Positions 1 to 6,041 of a stretch of DNA of 30,467 nt are shown piece by piece (position 1 is the stretch's first letter; every line of letters starts with the position of its first letter). The notes beneath the pieces were generated by a model, which worked only from the letters and a program-made list of their open reading frames with translations, searched no databases and had not been told where the DNA came from. The position numbers and the translations under genes were made by a program. Source of the stretch: Clostridium sp. CAG:632 (GTDB lineage Bacteria > Bacillota > Clostridia > Lachnospirales > Lachnospiraceae); assembly GCA_000431515.1 (NCBI GenBank), contig HF991369.1, positions 198,122 to 228,588 on the forward strand, written 5' to 3'.

Positions 1-91
1 CCTGCTGAATACCTGCCTTTGCGCAGTTTCTTTTGAATCTGCGTAAAGCACTATCTAATGTTTCGTTTTCTTTAACTACTACGTTTGACAT
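1..91 (-). CDS. rpsU: 30S ribosomal protein S21 (3' end outside window)
   Basis: The reverse strand from the ATG at 91 encodes 30 residues beginning MSNVVVKENETLDSALRRF, followed by KRNCAKAGIQQ, and runs off the window edge. This is the highly conserved N-terminus of ribosomal protein S21, a small basic 30S subunit protein (usually about 58 aa) involved in translation initiation. A purine-rich Shine-Dalgarno tract lies at 101-114 (reverse strand GGAGGGAGGTAAGG), ending 9 nt before the ATG. The gene has its own promoter at 168-195 and sits downstream, on the same strand, of the flagellar operon. It is too short here to be picked up as a long ORF. The identification rests on direct sequence recognition; only about half of the protein is visible. 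Confidence 0.93.
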   Translation of the reverse strand, partial: MSNVVVKENETLDSALRRFKRNCAKAGIQQ

Positions 92-119
92 GACCTCACA
101 CCTTACCTCCCTCCAATTG

Positions 120-135
120 TGTATTGTGCAATACA
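120..135. repeat. Inverted repeat in the rpsU leader
   Basis: TGTATTG-TG-CAATACA has 7-bp arms around a 2-bp centre and lies in the predicted 5' leader of rpsU, a few bases upstream of the Shine-Dalgarno tract (101-114). A 2-nt loop is too tight for a full RNA hairpin, so part of the stem would open, or the site may act as a DNA operator. It could also be chance in AT-rich DNA. Confidence 0.35.
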
Positions 136-156
136 TAACTGTTTGGGTATTTTTAG

Positions 157-169
157 CACTAAGTTAGTG
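157..169. repeat. Perfect 13-bp dyad over the rpsU start point
   Basis: CACTAA-G-TTAGTG is a perfect inverted repeat with a one-base centre. It overlaps the -10 element and predicted start of the rpsU promoter, a location typical of a repressor operator. As RNA only the downstream part would be transcribed, so a DNA-binding role is more likely than an RNA hairpin. The function is inferred; only the symmetry is seen. Confidence 0.4.
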
Positions 170-195
170 TATAACAAGTATCCACCCTTTGTCAA
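168..195 (-). promoter_or_regulatory. Sigma-A-type promoter of rpsU
   Basis: On the minus strand a perfect -35 box TTGACA (195-190) is separated by 16 bp from TATACA (173-168), a 5/6 match to the -10 box. Transcription would start near 161, giving a leader of about 70 nt before the rpsU ATG at 91. It is the best housekeeping promoter match noticed in the window. A dyad at 157-169 overlaps its -10 box and start point. Confidence 0.75.
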
Positions 196-243
196 TACCA
201 TTTTCTAACTTTTCGTAATTACTTTCTGCTTTTTATGGTTTTT

Positions 244-777
244 CTACTGTTTTCCGGTTATCATTCTGGCAATTGTTTCATAATCTGTACCTACTGCAAC
301 CGAATATTCGCCGGTAACAATTCTGGATGAATATCCATTCTGTTCCAAATATTGGTCAAATTCAGAAGCATTTACTACACCCTGATCTTGAAGCAAGGTT
401 GCTACGTTCCAGGAATTCATCCCACTAACGATTGTAAATGTCACCACTGTTTCTTTGGATTCCTCTGTTGTTTCACCTGTCGATGCTTCTGTCCCGGATA
501 CAGACTCAGATTCCGTTGGATTATCTGCAGCAGCATCCGTACTGTTATCCGCCGATGCTGTCTGTTCCGTATCCGTCTCCTCTGTTTCCGTATCTGATGG
601 TTTCTCAAGCTGTTCAAGTACAGACTCCTGTTTTACCATACCCAGCTCTTGTGCCCGTGTAATCACTTCTTCGTCTGTCATTTCCGGTTTCCCGGAGACA
701 AGCAATGTGGTCAACCAGACTATTGCCGTAAACAGAATCCCTACTCCAATCCCTCGCAAGTAATATTTCCGTTTCAT
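244..777 (-). CDS. Membrane-anchored protein with an isolated MltG-type LysM-like domain
   Basis: This 177-aa protein has a positively charged N-terminus and one membrane segment (about residues 8-28), so it is probably anchored with its C-terminus outside. A long acidic Thr/Glu/Ser linker (about 45-110) follows. The last 65 residues (VSGMNSWNVATLLQDQGVV onward, with ITGEYS-like and YETIARMITGKQ blocks) resemble the LysM-like subdomain that precedes the catalytic domain of YceG/MltG endolytic transglycosylases. The catalytic part of MltG (full length usually above 300 aa) is absent, so no enzyme activity is expected; peptidoglycan contact is an inference. The start overlaps the upstream gene's stop as ATGA, with AAGGAGAGG before it, so the two are translationally coupled. 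It is the last gene before rpsU. Annotation pipelines may call it MltG-like. Confidence 0.65.
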   Translation of the reverse strand: MKRKYYLRGIGVGILFTAIVWLTTLLVSGKPEMTDEEVITRAQELGMVKQESVLEQLEKPSDTETEETDTEQTASADNSTDAAADNPTESESVSGTEASTGETTEESKETVVTFTIVSGMNSWNVATLLQDQGVVNASEFDQYLEQNGYSSRIVTGEYSVAVGTDYETIARMITGKQ

Positions 778-1436
778 TTTGCCTCTCCTTGATATAAATC
801 CACCACTAATTTCACTTCACCCACACCAAGGCCAAGCTCTTTGGCAATCTCCATAATACTCATTCCGTTTCGTTTCATTTCCAGGATAATATCATTCGTA
901 TTATCCTCCTGCTGTACCGGCATTTCTGCCAGTTTTTCAAACTCTGTCTCTTCCGGCTCGCCGAATTCTTCTTCCGGCTGTAGCTGTGGCTCTGTCTCTG
1001 CATATGCCTCTATTGCCAGTTCATTTGCTTTTTTTAATTCGGCACTTCTGGCTTCTGCTTCCGACACCAGTGCTTTCAATTCCTTTTCCTTATCTGTCAG
1101 CATACTATATAGAAACATGACCTCTTTATGGTTTTTTTCTATTTCATCACAGACAGTAACCGCATAATCTCCAAGTGCCATCATTTTTTCATTGCTCATG
1201 GTTGACAGCGACTGATCCGCATTATATAAGATTTCTTCAACATCCCCTGAAATCTTATCACTGACTCTGCGCTGCAACACTGCGATTTCTTCCTCATTCA
1301 ACTCATATTCATCCGTAATCCGATTAATTTCCGCAGTGTTACTCTCCGTATCCGTTTCTTCCGTCCTCTTCATGCCTGCAACGCTGATAACAATGCAGAC
1401 AATTCCAACTATTATTACAATTATTACCGGTAACAT
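774..1436 (-). CDS. DUF6115-type membrane protein, SwrB-like by position and architecture
   Basis: This 220-aa protein has one N-terminal membrane segment (about residues 2-20) and almost no extracytoplasmic tail. A long charged region with coiled-coil character (about 35-130) and an acidic linker follow. The C-terminal helical block (IILEMKRNGMSIMEIAKELG, then GVGEVKLVVDLY) looks like a helix-turn-helix. This matches the layout of DUF6115 proteins and of Bacillus subtilis SwrB (YlxL), which lies just after sigD in the fla/che operon and promotes activation of flagellar export. Orthology is inferred from position, membrane anchor and C-terminal motif, not from alignment. AGGAGA precedes the ATG at 1436; the stop overlaps the next gene by 4 bp. 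Confidence 0.65.
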   Translation of the reverse strand: MLPVIIVIIVGIVCIVISVAGMKRTEETDTESNTAEINRITDEYELNEEEIAVLQRRVSDKISGDVEEILYNADQSLSTMSNEKMMALGDYAVTVCDEIEKNHKEVMFLYSMLTDKEKELKALVSEAEARSAELKKANELAIEAYAETEPQLQPEEEFGEPEETEFEKLAEMPVQQEDNTNDIILEMKRNGMSIMEIAKELGLGVGEVKLVVDLYQGEAK

Positions 1437-1451
1437 ATGTCTCTTCTCCTG

Positions 1452-1775
1452 TCAGATTTTTATATCAAAATTGACCCAGGATTCTCCTGGCTGTTGCTTT
1501 TTTTCCTCGGAAGTATTATCTTCATCCCGCTTTTTCTTCCGTTTCCGGCTTCCATCATAAGAATTATTTCCTTTTTCTTTGGCATCATATCGATATTCCA
1601 ACAGCTCGGAATCTTCTTTGGAAATCACTGCCTCAGACTGTTGCCTTACTTCTTTTGCCAGTTCCGCACTTCCCTGTGCATTCTGCAATACAGCATGCTG
1701 GTTCGCATTATGCTGTTGTGTGCTTACATTATTCGTCTGTGGAAGAATCATCTGCATATCTACAGGTCGAATCAT
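1452..1775 (-). CDS. Uncharacterised 107-aa flagellar-operon protein
   Basis: I do not recognise a named family. The protein starts MIRPVDMQMILPQTNNV, has a Gln/Asn/Ala-rich stretch (about 18-45), then a strongly charged tail with a polybasic patch near residues 76-83 (SRKRKKKRDED) and a Lys/Glu run, and ends WVNFDIKI. No membrane segment or signal peptide is visible. A strong AGGAGG lies 9 nt before the ATG at 1775, and the gene is packed between the fapA-like and DUF6115 genes, so it is very likely real. Short proteins with a similar MxRPVDMQ-like start occur beside sigma-28 genes in other Clostridia as far as I recall. Its function is unknown; the short conserved N-terminus could be a docking peptide. 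Confidence 0.75.
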   Translation of the reverse strand: MIRPVDMQMILPQTNNVSTQQHNANQHAVLQNAQGSAELAKEVRQQSEAVISKEDSELLEYRYDAKEKGNNSYDGSRKRKKKRDEDNTSEEKKQQPGESWVNFDIKI

Positions 1776-1791
1776 AAATTCTCGCCTCCTA

Positions 1792-3393
1792 TCAGCATCC
1801 GGACATGACTATCTCGCCATCCTCTAAGTAAAATTGACAGTATTTTCCTGTATCTTTCACAACATACATGCTATTGGAAATCTGAATCCGAACTCCGGAA
1901 TAAATGGCATCACTGACTTTTAACCTTCCGTTCGCATTCGCTTCAATTGCCTTTGTCGCATTCTCAATAATAAGTTTAAGCTCTGTCTGTCGTTCCTCCA
2001 GCTGTGCCCTGTCTTCCCCGGCCTTTTTTATAATTGGGATCTTATCCTGTGGAATTCCCTGACCGCTCTCCATTCTTTTTTTGAATAAAACCAGTACCTG
2101 AATACATTTTTCAATCATATCCTGATTCTCAGTTAATTCTTTTTGTGCATCTTTTAATTGCTCATACACTAATGGATCCACACCAATCTTAACATTCGTC
2201 TCCGTACCCATCTGATTTCCGATGGTTTTTACCTGGATCAGATTTCCCGCACTTAAAGTTCCGCCAATTGCAAATGATTTACGTCCTTCACATAAAATCT
2301 TATCACCCGCTTCCACCGTACTATGCAGAATCGAACCGGAACGTACAGTTCCTCCTGCTTTTACAGTTGCGCTCTCTATGAATTTTGTCAGAACGTCCCC
2401 TTCCGCAAAGAGCAATCCCCGGTTCATTCCCTGGATTCCACGGCTGAGTACAATATTTCCTCCCGCATACAGACTGGCGCCTTCCACAACGCCTTTCACC
2501 TGGATATCTCCCTTTGCATGTATGCTGAAACCTGTACGGACATTTCCGTTTACGATCACATTTCCTTCATATACAATATCACCGGTAGATGCATCTATAT
2601 CAGCTGCTACTGTATATGAATTTGATACAAATACCATATCCCCTTCGAGCTTTACATCACCGGAAACTTCACTGAATATCTGAAGCTTATCATCCGAAAT
2701 ACGAATATTTTTTCCGTATTTCAACGTCTTCTTTCTAATTTTATGTGGATTTAATGGATTTCCAAACACATCCATACCCGGAATTCCTTCTTTTTCCGGC
2801 GTCAGAGTTGCCAGGAGCTGTCCTTCTTTTACTTCCGTAAATATATTTAACTGATGAAAATCAACAGAACCATCCTCATTCATCTTTGGCTTTGCCAGCG
2901 GATTTGTATCAAAGAGGTACTCAATCACAGCATCCGATCCTTCTACTACTGCTTTTCCCTTTGCCACCGGTATTGTCTGACAGTAAATAGGTGTTGACAC
3001 AAGCCGGTCAATGATCGGCTCCACGATTCCATATCCAACCTTAGCTCTTGTCAAACTTCCGAGAATCATTTCCTGACTTAACGGTGCACCATGATTGGAT
3101 GGCGGATACAATCTGACTGCTGCTGTCATACGATCTTTAGCTATCTGTACCTGTACATATGCGGCTACCGGACTGATTTTTTTCTCCATCAGCTTAATAG
3201 TAACCGGGCTGCTGAGCATACGCAGTGTCTTCGTTAATGTTTCCAAATCATATTCATAAATCTTAACATCATTCAGATAGGACATGACCTCTGACAAATC
3301 AATCGGCATTCCGCCATCCTGCTGCGGAAACAGCCGGATATATGTACCTTCTTCCTCCAGATGCAATTGAAAATATCCATTTCGTTTTGTCAT
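1792..3393 (-). CDS. fapA: FapA family protein (DUF342)
   Basis: This 533-aa soluble protein of the FapA/DUF342 family has an N-terminal region (1-170), then a polymer-binding-like segment with KEGIPGMDVFGNP (about 205-220). The long central region consists of short Gly/Val repeats (GDIVYEGNVIVNGNV, VKAGGTVRSGSI) typical of a right-handed beta-helix. A coiled coil follows (about 420-490) and a short beta-rich tail. The family was named flagellar assembly protein A from Vibrio, where it affects polar flagellum assembly; its biochemical role is not settled. Its place directly after the flagellar sigma factor gene supports a flagellar role. GAGGTGA lies 7 nt before the ATG. The start is 12 bp after the sigma factor stop. 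Confidence 0.85.
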   Translation of the reverse strand: MTKRNGYFQLHLEEEGTYIRLFPQQDGGMPIDLSEVMSYLNDVKIYEYDLETLTKTLRMLSSPVTIKLMEKKISPVAAYVQVQIAKDRMTAAVRLYPPSNHGAPLSQEMILGSLTRAKVGYGIVEPIIDRLVSTPIYCQTIPVAKGKAVVEGSDAVIEYLFDTNPLAKPKMNEDGSVDFHQLNIFTEVKEGQLLATLTPEKEGIPGMDVFGNPLNPHKIRKKTLKYGKNIRISDDKLQIFSEVSGDVKLEGDMVFVSNSYTVAADIDASTGDIVYEGNVIVNGNVRTGFSIHAKGDIQVKGVVEGASLYAGGNIVLSRGIQGMNRGLLFAEGDVLTKFIESATVKAGGTVRSGSILHSTVEAGDKILCEGRKSFAIGGTLSAGNLIQVKTIGNQMGTETNVKIGVDPLVYEQLKDAQKELTENQDMIEKCIQVLVLFKKRMESGQGIPQDKIPIIKKAGEDRAQLEERQTELKLIIENATKAIEANANGRLKVSDAIYSGVRIQISNSMYVVKDTGKYCQFYLEDGEIVMSGC

Positions 3394-3405
3394 GCGCTCA
3401 CCTCA

Positions 3406-4170
3406 CTATCCCATCAATATGCCATATTGACTGCCCAATATCTGTTTCATCTTCTGCAACGCTTTTGTATGAAGCTGCGACACTCGGGATTCAGATACTT
3501 CCAAAACTGAACTGATCTCTTTTAATGTTAATTCCTCATAATAATAAAGGACTACCACCATTCGTTCCTTTTCTGTAAGCTTATCCAATGATTCCTTCAA
3601 AAGATTTTTCAATTCTTCTTTTTCATAAACCTTTTCCGGTTCATTGTCTGCGTATTTCTGATTATCAAACGCCCGGACTTCTATTCCCTGCTCCACAAAC
3701 TCATCAATGGATGCAATTCCGGTCACTTTTGTCTGTCCCTGCCATACATAATATTCTTCTAATGAAATATCTAACTCTTTTGCAATCTCCTCATCGGTCG
3801 CTGTTTTATCCTCTGCGCTTTCCAACTTTGTGATTGCTGCATCAATCTGCCTTTGCTTCTGCCTGACAGACCTTGGAATCCAGTCCATCTTCCGAATCTG
3901 ATCTAAAATCGCTCCTCGAATCCTTAAACTGGCATATGTTTCAAATTTAATTCCTTTTCTATAATCAAATTTATCAATTGCATCAATCAATCCGAAAATC
4001 CCGTAACTGACCAGATCCTCATACTCCACGGTATATCCCAGGTACATGCTCAACCTTCCGGACACCAGCTTTACTAATGGAACATATTCAATTATCAGTG
4101 CTTCTCTGGTTTCAGAATCCTGTTTTTGCGAATACTTTTCCCAAAGTTTTGACCGCTTTGCTTCGTCCAT
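3406..4170 (-). CDS. fliA: Flagellar RNA polymerase sigma factor (sigma-28 / SigD)
   Basis: This 254-aa sigma-70 family protein has the usual FliA/SigD/WhiG length. Region 2 is seen at about 27-95 (EYVPLVKLVSGRLSMYLG, EDLVSYGIFGLIDAIDKFD, FETYASLRIRGAILDQIRK). The DWIPRSVRQK signature of FliA-type sigma factors follows, region 3 lies at about 100-165, and region 4 with its helix-turn-helix at about 195-250 (LTEKERMVVVLYY, EVSESRVSQLHTKAL). It directs RNA polymerase to late flagellar and chemotaxis promoters, and is usually held inactive by FlgM until the hook is complete; flgM is not in the window. It sits near the 3' end of the operon, as sigD does in Bacillus subtilis, where distance from the promoter limits its level. 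The gene symbol could equally be sigD. Confidence 0.95.
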   Translation of the reverse strand: MDEAKRSKLWEKYSQKQDSETREALIIEYVPLVKLVSGRLSMYLGYTVEYEDLVSYGIFGLIDAIDKFDYRKGIKFETYASLRIRGAILDQIRKMDWIPRSVRQKQRQIDAAITKLESAEDKTATDEEIAKELDISLEEYYVWQGQTKVTGIASIDEFVEQGIEVRAFDNQKYADNEPEKVYEKEELKNLLKESLDKLTEKERMVVVLYYYEELTLKEISSVLEVSESRVSQLHTKALQKMKQILGSQYGILMG

Positions 4171-4185
4171 GTAGCCACCTCGTTA

Positions 4186-4443
4186 TTACTCATCCTGTTC
4201 CGTTTTTCCCGTTTCCTTTGTCTGATCATCTTCCGGCTGATCTGATGTTTCCTCTTTCTTTTCAGAATGAATAGCACGCTCGATCACGCGTATTACAATA
4301 GAGGAAATAATATAAAAAACAATAATTGTTCCCAAAAGCCAGATCAGAGCTGATATAATCGGTCTCTTCAACACAAAATTACTGATCAGCACAATCATGG
4401 CTGCCAAAAGAACAATAAACGGCCTCAGCCACCTTAATTTCAT
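4186..4443 (-). CDS. Small two-TM protein between cheD and fliA
   Basis: This 85-aa protein has two predicted membrane helices (about residues 7-24 and 28-55) joined by a short LKRP turn, followed by a hydrophilic, acidic Glu/Asp/Lys/Thr tail (about 60-85). I do not recognise a family. GAGG lies 7 nt before the ATG at 4443 and the gene is tightly packed (14 bp after it to fliA, 18 bp before it from cheD), so it is likely translated. Both ends would lie on the same side of the membrane. A role in flagella is suggested only by location. Confidence 0.7.
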   Translation of the reverse strand: MKLRWLRPFIVLLAAMIVLISNFVLKRPIISALIWLLGTIIVFYIISSIVIRVIERAIHSEKKEETSDQPEDDQTKETGKTEQDE

Positions 4444-4461
4444 TTTTCTGCCTCATTTCCC

Positions 4462-4947
4462 TTAAATCACAATTTCAGGCTGCCCGACTGCCCGAATGGT
4501 CAGACCGCCCGTCTCAGGATTAAATATAATGGTTCTCCCATAATTTTTACCTGTATCTTCCGCCAGCAGCGGAATCTTAAACTGTGCCAGCAATTCTTTA
4601 GCTGCCTGTACATTCTGGGCTCCTATACTGGTAATATCATTCTCCTCTGAAAAATCGAACATAGCGGCACCGCCTGCCATCTTAGCTGTCAGGTTTTTCA
4701 TATTTGTACCTTGTTTCAACATCTCCTGCAACATATCCTCCAGTCCGGAATCAACAAATTTCGAACGATTGCTGTTGTTTCGGATTCTTGTACTATCCGG
4801 AAGCATTGCATGAAGCAGTCCGCATCTGCCTGTTTTTGAATCAAATATCACAATTCCAACACAGGACCCTAAGCCAATTGTCGTAATTTTCTGTGGCACA
4901 CTACATATTCCATAGTCTGCCATTCGAACTTTAATCATTGAATCCAT
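4462..4947 (-). CDS. cheD: Chemoreceptor glutamine deamidase CheD
   Basis: This 161-aa CheD deamidates specific glutamines of methyl-accepting receptors and, in Bacillus-type systems, binds CheC to raise its CheY-P phosphatase activity. The active-site residues are visible: Thr23, Cys29 in TIGLGSCVGIVIFD and His46 in GLLHAMLPDS. The conserved MAGGAAMF and GRTIIFNPETG blocks follow at about 92 and 134. Length is standard for the family. The next gene upstream is cheC, 13 bp away, so the functional pair is adjacent. The Shine-Dalgarno before the ATG at 4947 is weak (GTGAAAGATT); an internal ATG at residue 4 has no better one. Confidence 0.95.
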   Translation of the reverse strand: MDSMIKVRMADYGICSVPQKITTIGLGSCVGIVIFDSKTGRCGLLHAMLPDSTRIRNNSNRSKFVDSGLEDMLQEMLKQGTNMKNLTAKMAGGAAMFDFSEENDITSIGAQNVQAAKELLAQFKIPLLAEDTGKNYGRTIIFNPETGGLTIRAVGQPEIVI

Positions 4948-4960
4948 AATCTTTCACACT

Positions 4961-5563
4961 TTATATCCCCAGTTTTTTTCGAATCGTATTATACGATTCA
5001 GAATCTGCAATCATCATAATATGACCTTCGATTGAAAGATCCTCTCCCTCAAACTGTGATTCTATCCGAAGCACCTCATCCCGTTCCCGGCTGTTTACAA
5101 CTGCCGGGAAGCTTAAAATTGCGCCTGCCATATCAATTGCCAGCATTGGATTGGACGGCCGCATCCGGATTCCGGTCAGTGTTTCTAACGAAGCAAGATA
5201 AGAACTGATCAAAATATTGCCAATTTCCTTAACAGCAGATAAATCCACATCATCAAACAAATCAATGGATGATAATTCCAGCCCCATTAACCGGTTTACC
5301 AGACGATGAGCATCTTCTATATCCAGTGCAAACAATACAAATCCTTCGATTTCTCCACTGATATTGCTCATAACGCCTGCAATGACATTTTCGGCACCGC
5401 CTATACTCTCTACGAACTCATCCAGATTCATAAAAGATACCTTCGGCATTTTCATGGTTAATTTGGAATTCAAAAGTACAGATAGGGCAGTTGTCGCATT
5501 TCCTGCACCGATCGTACCGAATTCCGTAAGGACATCCAGTTCTGTTGCATCCATCTGTGACAT
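4961..5563 (-). CDS. cheC: CheY-P phosphatase CheC with one altered active site
   Basis: This 200-aa CheC hydrolyses phosphorylated CheY and binds CheD. The family normally carries two copies of the motif [D/S]-x3-E-x2-N-x22-P. The second is intact here: Ser109, Glu113, Asn116, Pro139 (in LSAVKEIGNILISSYL). The first has Asp10, Glu14 and Pro40, but the catalytic Asn is Thr17 (EFGTIGAGN instead of EIGN), read from the ACG codon at 5513-5515. In Bacillus subtilis CheC the second site contributes most activity, so this protein is probably still active at one site. GGAGAGAGGGG precedes the ATG. It lies between cheW and cheD. Confidence 0.94.
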   Translation of the reverse strand: MSQMDATELDVLTEFGTIGAGNATTALSVLLNSKLTMKMPKVSFMNLDEFVESIGGAENVIAGVMSNISGEIEGFVLFALDIEDAHRLVNRLMGLELSSIDLFDDVDLSAVKEIGNILISSYLASLETLTGIRMRPSNPMLAIDMAGAILSFPAVVNSRERDEVLRIESQFEGEDLSIEGHIMMIADSESYNTIRKKLGI

Positions 5564-5579
5564 TTCCCCTCTCTCCTTT

Positions 5580-6029
5580 CTAGTCTGTTATAATTCCGTT
5601 AATATTCACCAAGGAAATCAATGTATCCTTATATTTTCCTATTCCTGTAATATAATAATTACTATCATCTCTTCCATTATCATAAGCAACCTTTTCGATA
5701 TCTTCTTCCGGCATAGTTACCACTTCTCGCACCTCATCAACCAGAAGCCCCAGCAATGCACTCTGTTCAGGTTTAATAATAATGATTCTTGTTGTATTAC
5801 TGATTTCATCTTCTCCTAATTCCAGCTTCTTATGCATACTCATAACAGGGATGATTTCTCCACGAAGATTAATGACCCCGAGAAAATACGGTTGTGTCTT
5901 CGGTACCCTTGTAATCTTCTGCATTCTGACAATATTATCTACATAAGCAATATCAATTCCATACTGCTCACATCCAATCTTAGCAACTATATACTGTTTA
6001 TTTTCTTCCTGCTTTTGTACTTCTGCCAT
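5580..6029 (-). CDS. cheW: Chemotaxis coupling protein CheW
   Basis: This CheW has 149 aa from the ATG at 6029. I chose that start over the GTG at 6038 because GGGGGTGA lies at suitable spacing before the ATG. CheW links receptors to CheA in the signalling array at the inner face of the membrane. The two SH3-like subdomain features are visible: KQYIVAKIGCEQYGIDI at about 12, RVPKTQPYFLGVINLRGEIIP at about 40-62 with the conserved INLRG turn, and LLGLLVDEVREVV at about 91-104. Length is standard. It follows cheA with only a few bases between, suggesting coupled translation of the two partners. Confidence 0.96.
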   Translation of the reverse strand: MAEVQKQEENKQYIVAKIGCEQYGIDIAYVDNIVRMQKITRVPKTQPYFLGVINLRGEIIPVMSMHKKLELGEDEISNTTRIIIIKPEQSALLGLLVDEVREVVTMPEEDIEKVAYDNGRDDSNYYITGIGKYKDTLISLVNINGIITD

Positions 6030-6041
6030 AGTCTTCACCCC

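Noticed and set aside
196..243. Terminator for the flagellar operon
   Set aside because: Only a short AT-only palindrome (GTAATTAC) is present; no stable stem followed by a T-run is seen on the minus strand.
6030..6038. GTG start for CheW
   Set aside because: The ATG at 6029 has a better-placed GGGGGTGA ribosome site and gives the usual CheW length.
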